This document shows, in pieces, positions 25,197 through 34,059 of a stretch of 64,000 nucleotides of DNA; within the stretch, counting starts at the first letter, position 1; each line of letters begins with the position of its first letter. The position numbers and the translations under genes were made by a program. The stretch covers positions 98,215,668-98,279,667 of the forward strand of contig OY740774.1 in the NCBI GenBank assembly GCA_963513935.1, given 5' to 3'. The notes beneath the pieces were generated by a model. The model was not told where the DNA came from. It saw only the letters and a program-made list of their open reading frames with translations, and ran no database searches. The stretch is from Aphrophora alni. Its lineage: Eukaryota; Arthropoda; Insecta; Hemiptera; Aphrophoridae.

Positions 25197-28100
25197 TAAA
25201 ATTTAGAAGAATTCTCTGAATTTTTACAATTACTGTAGTAAGTATTTCTTATTTATTTGAAGTTTTAGGGAAAATGTTGAATATTTAAATGGAGTCAATT
25301 TTAAGTATGCAGCTATTTATATTCATGGAAATGAATAATAATTGTGGCACTCAGCTATGTAAATTGACTTGTTGGAAAAAAATATATTGTATCATAGTTG
25401 TATAGATTACCCAAACTGAAAAAGTCAAATTTAAACATAACGTGTATATAACCTCCAGGAATATGTTATTAATATAGTTATTATTTTTCAATATTCGTTG
25501 AACAATCCTTTAATAACCCAACAAATTTAATGTTTTCAACATGTCAGGATTGAATGAGGCCAAGAATCTCTGATGATAAACTGTTGTTCTATGAATATTT
25601 AAAAGGTAGATAACCTAATAACTATATTGAAAAGTCAGCTAATACCACTAGAGCCACCATTTGAAATTTGTAAACAATTGTTTGGTTAACATACTTGTTA
25701 AAAAAACTAAATTATCAAATTTGGACAAACAATGTGACTGTTAGGAGTGCTAAACTTTTGGAAATACAATGGGCAAAAATTCTGTTGAGGACCAATCATA
25801 CAGAATGCGGTAAGGTAATAATAAGGTGAGACTAAATTTGTTGAAGGTAGTGTGCAGCAGCTCATGGGATCCCGACACTTTGTGGCTGCTTGTATTTGAG
25901 GCTTTGGCATTGAAGCTTTGTTTGGGTCTAATAATATCTTCAGTACAGGTCAGAGAGATAGAATTAAACAAAATAGATTTGAAAAGGAAAATGTGTTATG
26001 ATCTATTCAATATTATCTGTTTGCTGCCATGAGATCATTGCATGGAGCAGCTCCAGTAGAAGGAATATAATTTTTTTCTGTTCCATCTTGGAAGTTTCAC
26101 AGCCCCTTCCAATATAAGGGCATTTATGTCTGGAAGGATTACAAAGCAGGACCTACTAGAGGTACTAAAACCTATAGCCTTGCCCAATCTTACGATTTTA
26201 TAAGGTTTATATAAATAGCTGTGTGAATATATCAAACAGCAGATTAGATGATGCCTACTATGTGGAGACAACTGGAGAAACTTTTTTGTGGTAGCGAAAA
26301 CTATGCCAAGTATCGATGCTGAACTGTTGGTTATCAATAGGGGAATTGTAGATCATAAGAAAAGAAACTCTTACCTTACCTGAGTCAAGGAATCAATGCA
26401 GGTGCTGGAAAAGCACAAGTTACTGGAAGCAATGGAATGGTATCAAGGAATACGAGGTACGGTTTTAATGGTCCATTGTGGCTTGGACAGAAACAAAATA
26501 ACTGATAGAGGTTTTGGACTTGCTGTGGGAATTGGTTTTGTTCCGTATGTCAGAGTTTTTAGAAAACTGTTTGAGAAGGTGTGATGTAGTTTTGAAGAGG
26601 AAATGAGCTGTAAGATGGAATGGCGGTGCGACTAGACACCAATTGTTGAACTAATTGGAGAAGTCAAATCATTTAAAAATGTATAAAAGGATTCTTTGCT
26701 CAGTAATCAGTTTAACCTCAAGAATGAGAATCACTAATACCTTTTTTAAATTTTATCCTTCGATTGATTCATTTTTGTAAAGTATGCAACATAAAAAAAG
26801 AAACTCTGCTACAAATCCTAAACTGAATGGGGACAAATGGTACCCAAAAGAGGCTTAATACAAAGACACACTAATAAAGATTTGAAATATAACTGGAGAA
26901 TAGCCGACTGTGGAAGACTGCTTGTGAACCATGTGGGAGGCACTGGTGTGATTAGTGTCTATAGAGGTTATCGACATGAAATAAGCACAACTAAAAGAGC
27001 CAACACATATACATAGTTTATATCATCATATGTTCACACTACCTGGGTTTGGGCCTTACTTTTTTGTATGCAAATTTGTTAATGATTAGATATGAACTGA
27101 TAATGACAACATTAAAGTCCATAACTTCTTAAATTTGTAATGTTGTGTCATGTCCTAGAAGTGTTCCATATTGAATATTTTAATTAGTTGTTCACTGTCT
27201 GAGTACATGTAAATCAACTTGAAAATAAAATCAAAATCTGCTCTATTTGATTTTTTACAAACTGTTGATTTATATATTGTTTCTTCTTGCTTTATGTTCT
27301 TCTTTTATTAATAATGAAGAAGAAATTAAGAGGGTGTACTATAACAAGGAATTACAACAACATTATTATGTGGTGCTTCGTTACAATACATAGAAAATTA
27401 CTTGCAAGGACTTAGATATTACTTCTGTCAATCTTTTACGTGCATACATTCTTTTCATCTAATTAACCTTATTTTTCCCTTTTAAAGGAGAAAACCTCTC
27501 TGTCATCATCACCTTATTGAAAAAAGATAAAAGAAAGAAAAGAATATAAAATAAAAAACCCTAGTTCTCTCATACTCTAATAGTAGCAAGAAAAAAAAAC
27601 AATACTCTTGGGAAAAAAAAACAAGAGTTAGACAAGAGAGACCTAATAAGAAATATATATATATATAAAGATAGGAAAATATTTTGAATATTTAGGAACA
27701 CATTTTAGCCTATTACAACAGTTTATGTTTGCATTTTGATAAAAAAGTGATAAAATTGCAGATAACTACATGGATCAGTTCTGTCTAGTGTGGCACAATC
27801 TTAAGGTGGAGAAATGAATTATAAAGTACTTATTTAATATTATGGTTAAAATGAAAATGTTCCACCATAACATTAACCTCTATTCGCTTACTGAATAAGT
27901 TTCTTTTCTGCAATTTGTGCATCTCGTATGGCATGACACTTAGTTCCAAGTATAAGAGCATTGCATTTTTTAATCTCATCTTCTTGTTCCTGGCGTAATT
28001 CAAACGCTCTCGTTAACAGATGATTTGCTTTACGACTTGCTTCTGCTTCTACCTGTTGACATAAAAGAATAGCATCAGAAATAAAATAATACTATTGAAA

Positions 28101-31100
28101 AAGAATAGAGCATGACTCTAAATTTAAAGGGAAGTCAATAATTGTTAAATAAAAAATCCACCATAAGTGGTTTTAAATTCAAAAGAAAATCTCAATTAAT
28201 TAAGATATTTCTTCATTGAAGCTCTAAATTAATTGGTATGTTTAAAGTTGATAAATTACACATTCAAGGGTTTTGAGATGTGGTTAACTTTTTTCATCCA
28301 AACTAATGAAATAGAGATAAGAAACTATTAATAGATAATTGTAAATCTAATTAATAGAACTTCTACTACTACATGCATGTGGCTATTTGTTGTGAGGGTC
28401 CAATGAGGCTATAGGAAGGGTATTCATTATGTTGAAGATGGATGATTTTTTGAAAGTCATTGGTGTGCTAATAACAGAGTACTGTTCTTTGAAAGGACAT
28501 CTCAACAGGTAAAAGATAAATAACATATCTTGTAATAAGTTATGTAGATAAGAGTAGATAAGTCATTTGTTGAAAAAGTGTTTTGACTATAAACGAATGT
28601 GGAGAAATATCATTGAAGGTGTGGAACAGACATATTAGTATCTTTGATATGGAAATATTCAAGCTGGTGAGGTTTACGAGAGCAACGGAAAGTTGAGAGG
28701 AGATAAGAGCTTTTTTAAGAATGTAGGCAGAAATACTCAGTGGAACATTTTAAATGACAAACTAAATTTCACCTCCAACTACATGTATGATTTGATATTT
28801 GAACATCAGAATAGGTCAAACATATCTGATAAGGAATGTTCAAAGTAGCAGTATCCCAAACTCAGTTAGTGACACATGTAAAACATGTATCCAATATACT
28901 GGGAACAAAAGCAATTTTTAACTTTTAACGAGTGCCGTTTCTGCACGATTATTTGTGCTACATTTTTTTTTATATGTGTTTGTAATGTGTATGTGAACAA
29001 AGTGTTAATGTTATTAGCTGGCCTGATGATGCTGCCTATGGCAGCGAAACATGTAGCCATAACTATAATATAAAGAAGTACTATCGACTTGAAATAAGGT
29101 ATGTTAATTAATTAAAGTAGTTCTAAGGCAAAACAATGAATATTGTATATATTGTACATTCTTGACATTGACTAGGTCCTGGCGAGCCTCATAGAATATG
29201 TATCCATTAATAAATCTCCACTAGCTTTGTTTGTGTCAGTGTTTCATCGAATATGGATTTAGAAGCTATGTATATGTGAATAATTATGTATCTCACTATG
29301 CTTGTATCAGTGACATATAGAAATATCAAATATTCTTGGGAGATCAAAGTTCGAAATTACATTTTATACAATAACTTCATTATTTGTCTTTATATAGAGG
29401 TCAGGTTTGTATTGTTACGTAAAGAATTAAAATTTGCAATTTTTTTTATCTAATATAGTATATTATAAATTGAATAACATATGAGAGATGAACAAATACT
29501 GTTTAAATTGGCTGCATTTTGAAGTAGATTTTTCTGATTTTCAATAGGGTTCTATGTTAGCCAGTGCCGGATTTAGCATTTTGGCGCCCCTAGGCCCAAT
29601 AATTTTTTCCGCCCCCTATTCTGGTTAAAGTTACTTCCCCAAAAACCTGTATTAAAAAAAATATATCAGGCCTATATGTTAATTGCTTAAACACCACTCC
29701 ATGATGCAATTTTACCATTGCAAGTTTTTTGAGTAATTTACTTGGTTCTGGGATTAACAAAATGCCATCTTAAAACACTTTTAGTAATTTTATGTAATAA
29801 TCATTTCAAAAAATATGTTCTAAAGTTGTGGGTATTTATTTTTATTTCTAGATATAAAAAAATTTAATTTTTTTCTCTTGGCCATGTGCCCCCTGGGAAC
29901 TTGCGCCCATAGGCCCAGGCCTATTGGGAAATCCGGCCCTGATGTTACCACACTATAGTCTTCCTTACTAATTTCACGTTTCTATATTAATTTTGTGGTT
30001 GTTATGTTACATTTAGACAAGAAGAAATGATGGACAGAGGGTACATTGAAAAACACTATTTCAGTTTCCTGAAGACATGCAATTCCATACTCACCCTATA
30101 ACTTCATATACTGAGTAAATAACTTCAAAATGTGGTGCCACTTAGTTGTACCTCTAACCAAACTGGAAGGGGAAACTGCAGAATAGTGCAAAAGTGATAA
30201 TATAGAGAGTAATCAGTAAATACATGAAAGCTGTTTTATTAAATAAATGAAATAAATGTAGATGAAGAAGACGATGTTGGAAGATGTTAGTAAGTTAATT
30301 TTATTTTCACAATTATGACTGTAGATTTTTAAAAAATCAAGAAAATTTATTGACAAGAATGTAAGGACAAACATTATACATAGGCAAAGATAGGAAAAAT
30401 TATCCTAAAATAATTTTATCAGTTTCGACTATAAGTAATAAAATTTAAACTCATATAGATCAAGTCTAAAATACCAAGAAATTAATTATGAACATTTAAT
30501 TTTAAATATTAAATTTAAATACATGGCATGGAAAATATGACACGTTAGAAAATGAAGATTAGTGTTAGAAACAGCTATTAAAATGAAATACTAAATATAT
30601 TTTGAGCAATAACACCTTATTAAAACATTCAATAAATAGTTCCTTGTACTCAGTCTCTAGTACTTATTCTCTCATAATGCAATGGAATAAAACGTGTTTT
30701 TTGTTAGAAATTTTGTAAGATCACGTGGTTTCATGTTCCAGTAGTGGTACACTAAAACTTTTCTATATGATGGCGTGCATCACTAGTTGCAGATTTTTGC
30801 TATTAAAACAGCATGTTACATAAAATCGGTAAAACACCATTCTACATTGTTTCTATTTCCATGACAGTTCAATGAAGTCTTTTAAAATATTAATGTATCG
30901 TTTCTAAATGAAGTGGTGAACCTGTTTATAGCGTACAATTTGTTGTTTGTGATGGTGAAAACTTTCAAAAGTAATATATAAATTAGCTATGAAATGTTAT
31001 AAAATGTAATGTTATTTGTAGATGCATAAATTACAGAATCAAATATGTACCCAAAAAAAATTAATACCGATATGACTATTCTGATCTTAAAATTTATTAA

Positions 31101-34059
31101 TTTTTTTGACATATGCCAACATTAGGTCCTTTATATAGAAAGTTTCTCTAAATTCGCTGTCATTGTGAAAGGTTTTGAAACAATTGATGTTACAACAATC
31201 AAAATTACAAGATATGTGCAAGAACTAAGTGACTAAGCATCTTTTCATTAAATTAATTTTAACTGTATGTACCAGGATCCAAAATATCATTTCAAATGAC
31301 AACAACAAAATTTAGAACCATTATTTTTTAGTGATAAAGAAAATGAAGCATTTATATAATATGCTAAATTTAACTATAATTACAGCTATTATAGCTATAA
31401 TTACAGATGTATTCTTAATTTTGAGCTTTTGTAGTTTAAAATAATTTTTATTTAGTGATAACTTTCTTATTTTTAATCATTAAAAAAATATATATATATA
31501 TATATGAGTAGCAACTATTATACTCAAATTGTATTGTTTGTCATTAAAAACACAAAAACTTGTTGTTTTTGTACACATTTTCTGGGTTGCGTAATGTACA
31601 TTGTCCATTGCACAATATTACAAAATCAAATATTTTTCACTTCTGAAAGTTTATTTTTACTCAAAAGAAACTAACTCACAATATTTTATAACAGTACATA
31701 TTAAACAACTCTTAGTTTCTCAAGAAAACACTTTCTTTTTATACTTCCAATTCTTTAAGATGAACATGTCTATCAAAAGTGCGTGCTCCTGCTTTGAAGT
31801 TTCTGAAAAGACTGAATCGGTTTTAGTTTAGTCGCTTAAGGAACTAACTTTATGCTTTGTCTACAAAATGTTTACACTGCATTTCTCTTATGATTAAGTT
31901 TATAACTGTTTAAATATTAAAATACATTTAAAAAAATTTCTCTGATTATTTTGTACTAATTATTTGTTTAATTATTCATTCTTTATTGATTTTTATTCAA
32001 AAAACAGAATACGTTTCCTGTATGATGCATTGAGTTCAACGTATACCCCATTCTATCCAAGATCAACATGTACCCCATTCTATCTAAGATCATCAAACTA
32101 AAAATGTACACTATTTATTACATGACTGAGGTGAAACTAGGCTACCAGACCTCCATCTCTCTAACATAGTTCCCCCCCCCCACACAATTCGCTTTCTATA
32201 AAACCACTACCTTAAGTCTATTCTACATTTAAAAGTTTGTAACCACACTCAAACAAGTTTGTAGAATATAAATATTGCACACAAGTGGCAATTTGAAAAC
32301 ATTAGTTCTGTCTGATTTTGAAATAATAGAGCACAAAAGTATTTAGTGTACAGATTGTTATACAAGAATTAAAAAAAAAAAAAAAATCAAATAAGTAGCA
32401 TGATTAGTGCACAAGAACCTAGGTCTCGCCATAAAGCCACATATATTAATGATGGAAATTAACCTTCTAATAATATATCCTAGCCCAAATGTAATGCAAA
32501 ATTTGTTTGTTTATCAGCTTACCTCACTAAGTTTAGCTCCATGTGCTCGAATTTTATCATAACTCTGCAGTTCCTTTTTTCTTATAGCACTTTCTGTTAT
32601 CTTTTTAATTTTTTCTGCCTTAGCTTGCTCAATCAATTCTGTGCGTTCTTTAGGTGTTAAAAACTAGAAAATTAAATTTCATAAAATGAATACAGTAAAC
32701 AAAATTAATAATGATTTACTTATAGCTATAAATGCCAAAAGCATATATATTTATATTTTTATATTTATTTTATTGCTATAAATCAATCAAATAATAAACA
32801 TATAATTGATAATGATAGCACATAATTTTCCAATTACTTGATGCTGTACTCAAACTCTGAGTTTTCCCCCTTGTTTAAAGTTTAAAAAAACCTTTCGGTC
32901 ACCATCTGCTTATAAATAAAAGAACAAAGTTCATAAAATAAAGCCTAGTTTTTGAATGGTATCAGGGTTGGAACAGAAAAAGAGTAGGACAAAAGAGATC
33001 TAGTAGGTAAGATGAAAGAGAGGGATTTAACCCAAGACTACATAAGGAAAGGTGTAGATCCAGCTAGGGTACCTCAGGATTTACACACCTCTATTCACTA
33101 TAAATCAGTCTCTCTGAAAGAGAAAAAACACAAATATAACAAACTTCTAATCAAAATCGGTGAACATATATTTTTCAACATTTTGGGCTTTTTTTGAATT
33201 TTAGTGGTATATGAAGGCCATATAAATATAAACTATTGTCAATTTTGAACTCAGCATCTAAAAAAAGTTGGTATATGTTTTATAGAAATCGATCTATACA
33301 AACATTAAACAAAATTGTGTGCCAACCCGTATTTTTACTCCCTAGCTCTTAAATGATTTTCATCTAAATCTAATTTCATTTTGTGGCCTTAATTTACACT
33401 AAGATTTGTTTCAATAAGTCAACCTGTTTTTAAGTGATTCCATGACAATAATTTTTACTCTCTTTATTTAGATTATAAGTACCCTCAGGGACTCACTTTA
33501 GTGAGTACAGGCTTGGCAATCCTGAGGGATGTACACTTTTTTTTTTTCATGTAGTCTTCTATTAGATTCGTCTCTTTCATCTTTCCTATCTGGCCTTTCT
33601 TAGCCAACTTTTATTCTTTTCTGACCCTGATGCTATTTGAATCTTAAAATTTTCAAGGGCTAAGGTTATATGTTCTTTTCTCCTTTTTTTATAAGATTTT
33701 TGCCTAAATAAGGAAAAAAAGACTATAATTTAGTAATATCAATTTAAAATATAGATTTAATTAATATCTAAACTTACTTTTGATTTCTTTTGCAGCCTAT
33801 TAAATTCATCTGTACTAAATACAGATTTTTTTGCTATTTCATCCTCACTTGGGATAATTATTGTTCTAATAAGATCGTGAGAAATTAAATTTACTGTTTT
33901 CTTTCCTTTTTCAGATACTTTATCACCTTTGTCTCCTTCTGATTTTTTTGAACTGTCTTCATCATTATAACAATTTGGATGATATTTGTCTTTACGAAAT
34001 TTTCTAATATTTGGAACGCGCCTTGTTGATCCTTGTATCTTAGAAACCTCAACACTCAT
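9059..34059 (-). CDS. Cfap45: Cilia- and flagella-associated protein 45
   Basis: Microtubule inner protein of the axonemal doublet in motile cilia and sperm flagella. Nine exons on the minus strand, in order: 34059-33778, 32663-32523, 28052-27892, 24741-24552, 20761-20588, 15925-15752, 15165-14950, 13250-13081, 9128-9059. Every intron is GT-AG, phases match at each junction, and the total is 1578 bp, 525 residues, close to the ~550 of vertebrate CFAP45. Almost the whole protein is charged coiled coil. Diagnostic segments recognised from the family: RAFELRQEQEDEI, KCHAIRDAQI, ELARLRAMQEHA, EWRKKE, and VPEKYVREVER at the C-terminus. A pyrimidine tract plus CAG lies two bases before the ATG, suggesting a non-coding first exon further upstream. 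Introns of 0.6-9.8 kb carry many transposon remains. I see no disabling change. An RFX X-box lies 2.1 kb upstream. Confidence 0.93.
9195..9355 (+). repeat. possible tRNA-derived SINE
   Basis: A box-A-like segment (TCTAGTGGTTAGAGC near 9219-9233) is followed about 70 nt later by a box-B-like segment (GACTCGAATTC near 9296), and the copy ends in an A-rich run. This is the layout of a tRNA-derived SINE. The tRNA cloverleaf itself cannot be folded, so it is not a tRNA gene. Confidence 0.4.
9356..9650. other. Cfap45 intron 8, unassigned
   Basis: AT-rich; nothing recognised. Confidence 0.4.
9654..10560 (+). pseudogene. CR1/L2-like non-LTR reverse transcriptase remnant
   Basis: The plus-strand reading, broken by stops and frameshifts, gives in the expected RT order: IPLFKKSDKLN-like text with NNYRHLTF (motif KGDxxxxxNYRPI), SQFGFLKGN, YLIEFILDNLKQSCE, RYLSDRT, and WGSPQGSVLRPV (the GxPQGSVLGPL motif). 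The YADD catalytic box is not reached. The weak text upstream of 9880 is a guess at the region before the RT. Confidence 0.7.
10561..11928. other. Cfap45 intron 8, unassigned
   Basis: A 22-nt A-run lies at about 10774-10795 (perhaps a retroposon tail). A near-perfect pair of ~19-bp direct repeats (GTACGAAcAGcAGACAAGT type) lies at about 11029-11068, beside a small hairpin ACACCGTTTTGGTGT near 10995. Nothing coding was recognised. Confidence 0.4.
11929..12167. repeat. (CT)n/(CCCT)n microsatellite
   Basis: About 240 bp of pure pyrimidine on the plus strand: CCCTCCCT blocks alternating with CT dinucleotides. The long Ser/Leu and Arg/Glu reading frames through it are artefacts of the repeat. Confidence 0.97.
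12545..12800 (+). repeat. dispersed repeat family A, copy 1
   Basis: Shares wording with copies at 27490, 32935, 33480 (inverted) and 41560 (inverted): a CCCTAGTTTTGAAACATTCT segment, AGCATCAGGGTCGGAA, GTAGATCCAGCTA, and CATACTCACTATAAGTGA. It has no coding capacity, so it may be a SINE or the non-coding end of a longer retroelement. Confidence 0.6.
12801..13080. other. Cfap45 intron 8 end
   Basis: AT-rich; the donor for exon 8 lies at 13080-13079. No other feature was seen. Confidence 0.5.
13081..13250 (-). CDS. Cfap45: Cfap45 exon 8
   Basis: 170 bp; acceptor TTTATAG, donor GTTAGA. It reads LMEKHRMELLKQIGEKEK, then a basic/acidic coiled coil to KKMAMI and an AG that is completed in exon 9. 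Confidence 0.92.
13251..14949. other. Cfap45 intron 7, unassigned
   Basis: No recognisable gene or element. A stretch near 14210-14420 is more GC-rich than its flanks and may be old transposon sequence, but no motif was found. Confidence 0.35.
14950..15165 (-). CDS. Cfap45: Cfap45 exon 7
   Basis: 216 bp, 72 codons, phase 0 at both ends; acceptor TGTCTAG, donor GTAAGC. It starts VEREWRKKERDAA, matching the conserved EWRxKE segment of CFAP45, followed by a long charged helix. Confidence 0.93.
15166..15751. other. Cfap45 intron 6
   Basis: 586 bp of AT-rich intron; nothing else was seen. Confidence 0.6.
15752..15925 (-). CDS. Cfap45: Cfap45 exon 6
   Basis: 174 bp, 58 codons, phase 0 at both ends. 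It begins VQEFMRRKAEAEAARERE and contains ELARLRAMQEHAAD, near-identical in pattern to the family motif IARLRAMQEKAxD. Confidence 0.94.
16156..16911 (+). mobile_element. Tigger/pogo-derived non-autonomous transposon
   Basis: A 756-bp element with terminal inverted repeats starting CAGTAGAGTCCCGCAAACTC (right end CAGTAGAGTCTTGCAAACTC on the other strand), flanked by TA on both sides (16154-16155 and 16912-16913), the TA target duplication of Tc1/mariner/pogo elements. It contains a three-unit 75-bp minisatellite and the start of a transposase frame (16627). It sits in Cfap45 intron 5. Confidence 0.9.
16260..16475. repeat. 75-bp minisatellite inside the Tigger-like element
   Basis: Three head-to-tail units start at 16260, 16335 and about 16403. 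The first two are 75 bp; the third lacks about 10 bp at its start. Each holds a CAAACGAC segment, a GTCGATAG core and TATCCCATTGTCGGCGGTG-like text. It is CpG-rich compared with the AT-rich surroundings. Confidence 0.85.
16627..16968 (+). pseudogene. Tigger transposase N-terminus (CENP-B-type HTH), truncated
   Basis: From the ATG the frame reads MSELRKQKRVLISFE, then VLKRLDRGESVKKLCDEF and STIRAIE. This is the first helix-turn-helix of the CENP-B/jerky/Tigger DNA-binding domain. The frame then passes directly into the right-hand end of the element, so the second HTH and the DDE nuclease are missing: an internal-deletion derivative. Confidence 0.85.
16914..19156. other. Cfap45 intron 5, unassigned
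   Basis: AT-rich, with no protein motif on either strand. Frames such as 17790-18065 show no family resemblance and I treat them as chance. Confidence 0.4.
19157..19445 (+). repeat. pair of ~70-bp direct repeats
   Basis: Two copies, about 19157-19226 and 19374-19443, share AATGATTAAATAnTAAAGTC, ATTATACATGATATGTTA and TATAGTCAGACTTTTAAATC with few differences. They are 217 bp apart. Confidence 0.8.
20266..20395. repeat. foldback element, ~40-bp arms
   Basis: Arms at about 20266-20306 and 20353-20395 are inverted copies; the shared core is GATTCCCCGAACCACAAAAA. They are separated by about 46 bp, so the whole unit folds into one long hairpin. It resembles a very short MITE or a decayed foldback transposon. 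Confidence 0.75.
20588..20761 (-). CDS. Cfap45: Cfap45 exon 5
   Basis: 174 bp, 58 codons, phase 0 at both ends; acceptor ATTCCAG, donor GTAATA. It reads ERRLANEAAMQIQLDEIK then coiled coil to NRLADLK. Confidence 0.92.
20872..20916 (-). ncRNA. hammerhead-ribozyme-like motif (copy 4, weak helix II)
   Basis: Minus strand: helix I arm TAAAT, core CTGATGA, an 18-nt helix II region without a convincing stem, GAAA, helix III C-G around CG, TA as the UH step, and second helix I arm ATTTA, fully complementary to the first. The core boxes are canonical; the poor helix II makes this the weakest copy, probably a decayed one. Confidence 0.33.
21100..23280 (+). mobile_element. 5'-truncated non-LTR retrotransposon (jockey/R1-type) with RT and RNase H
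   Basis: The plus strand gives RT motifs in order: KPITLTSFILKTLEKLV, FLDIEGVFDNISHDS (catalytic D box), GCPHGGVPSPLLWYLVVD, and GYLDDVVVL at the catalytic DD (21592-21616). The RT thumb follows (EVKYLGVVLDTKL). An RNase H domain is seen from WYTDGSKTT (22387) to DWVPGDKG, and a downstream conserved REQLRQIMGHCGLRVHLLR. The reading frame is broken by several stops (for example near 21622, 21895 and 22540). The 3' end is AT-rich and finishes in AATC repeats at 23264-23280. It lies in Cfap45 intron 4 in the opposite orientation to the gene. Confidence 0.88.
23281..23420 (+). repeat. short imperfect tandem repeat after the LINE end
   Basis: Two diverged units start CACTGTTAAGTTATGACTGA (23279) and CACCGTTAAATTTTGGCTGA (about 23339). 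They could belong to the LINE 3' end or to an unrelated repeat. Confidence 0.35.
23421..24551. other. Cfap45 intron 4, unassigned
   Basis: AT-rich. A short piece near 24208-24235 (GGGGAGATGGCGACCAACAT type) resembles, in inverted form, sequence near 49425-49460 and may be a fragment of a shared repeat. Confidence 0.4.
24552..24741 (-). CDS. Cfap45: Cfap45 exon 4
   Basis: 190 bp; acceptor TTTACAG, donor GTAAAA. It completes the Gln codon begun in exon 3 and reads KELSEEEKRLEEMMEQER, matching the family's KELxxEEKRLDxMMExER, then coiled coil ending MERIEE. Confidence 0.94.
25162..25193. repeat. (CA)16 microsatellite
   Basis: Pure CA dinucleotide run in Cfap45 intron 3. Confidence 0.98.
25740..26040 (+). 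pseudogene. degenerate LINE fragment (region after the RT domain)
   Basis: The plus-strand frame reads LLKVVCSSSWDPDTLWLL, then ALALKLCLGLIISSVQV and LKRKMC. In jockey-type LINEs the region after the RT domain carries LLxxLxGxxWGADxxxLL, then a QNxALRxCLGAxxxxPVxALxxE block, which this resembles with loss of the middle part. Stops are frequent. The following 1.4 kb to about 27480 is more GC-rich than normal intron here and may be the rest of the element, but I could not recognise it. Confidence 0.5.
26041..27489. other. Cfap45 intron 3, probable old transposon sequence
   Basis: Mixed base composition with short broken frames; no motif was secure enough to name. Possibly the RNase H part of the LINE remnant at 25740. 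Confidence 0.3.
27490..27655 (+). repeat. dispersed repeat family A, copy 2 (partial)
   Basis: Contains the family words AAACCCTAGTT, ACTCTAATAG and ACAAGAGTTAGACAAGAGAG, matching copy 1 at 12545. It lacks the later AGATCCAGCTA part. Confidence 0.5.
27892..28052 (-). CDS. Cfap45: Cfap45 exon 3
   Basis: 161 bp; acceptor GTCAACAG, donor GTAAGC. It contains RAFELRQEQEDEIKKCN, LGTKCHAIRDAQIAEKK, the most conserved segment of the family (xAxxLRxEQEEEI...TKCxAIRDAQIxEK). Confidence 0.96.
28053..29009. other. Cfap45 intron 2, unassigned
   Basis: AT-rich; no coding motif. The sequence upstream of the hammerhead-like motif shows no GIY-YIG or RT text. Confidence 0.4.
29010..29063 (+). ncRNA. hammerhead-ribozyme-like motif (copy 3, best core)
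   Basis: Helix I inner arm TGGC pairs with GCCA (29056-29059), and an outer GTTA (29010-29013) pairs with TAAC (29060-29063) across a 5-nt bulge. The core CTGATGA is at 29023-29029, helix II is a perfect 6-bp GCTGCC/GGCAGC with a TAT loop, and GAAA is at 29046-29049. Helix III is one C-G pair with loop AT, then TA gives the UH step. Every invariant core residue is present; the only oddity is an unpaired T before helix II. Confidence 0.55.
29064..29553. other. Cfap45 intron 2, unassigned
   Basis: AT-rich; nothing recognised. Confidence 0.4.
29562..29941. mobile_element. hAT-type MITE with 8-bp target duplication
   Basis: A 380-bp element with short inverted ends: left CAGTGCCGGATTT, right (complement) CAGGGCCGGATTT, each followed by GC-rich GGCGCCCCTAGGCC-like sequence. 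The flanks are ATGTTAGC (29554-29561) and ATGTTACC (29942-29949), an 8-bp duplication with one difference, as made by hAT transposases. There is no coding capacity. Confidence 0.88.
29950..32522. other. Cfap45 intron 2, unassigned
   Basis: 2.6 kb of AT-rich DNA with a short (TA)n at about 31490-31506, a C-run near 32173 and an A-run near 32370. No open frame with family resemblance. Confidence 0.4.
32523..32663 (-). CDS. Cfap45: Cfap45 exon 2
   Basis: 141 bp, 47 codons, phase 0 at both ends; acceptor TTTTCTAG, donor GTAAGC. It starts FLTPKERTELIEQAKAEK, corresponding to the LTxEExExxxxxxKxEK start of the coiled-coil region. Confidence 0.93.
32935..33690. repeat. dispersed repeat family A, inverted pair
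   Basis: A plus-oriented copy (about 32935-33120) and a minus-oriented copy (about 33480-33690) face each other across 360 bp in Cfap45 intron 1. Both carry ATCAGGGTnnGAA, AGATGAAAGAGA, AGACTACAT and CCTCAGGATT, plus CACTnnAnTCA words shared with copy 1. The right copy ends in a small hairpin CCCTCAGG...CCTGAGGG (33483-33529). Confidence 0.6.
33778..34059 (-). CDS. Cfap45: Cfap45 first coding exon
   Basis: 282 bp, 94 codons from ATG (34059-34057) to SKKSK-like coding ended by GTAAGT. The sequence is polar at first, then HDLIRTIIIPSEDE matches the conserved (R)DxxRxLIxPxED block of CFAP45, and FSTDEFNRLQ matches its SPEEFxRI block. The bases before the ATG read TTTTTTTTCAGAA, a strong splice acceptor, so the exon probably starts at 34061 and is preceded by a 5' UTR exon. 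Confidence 0.93.
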
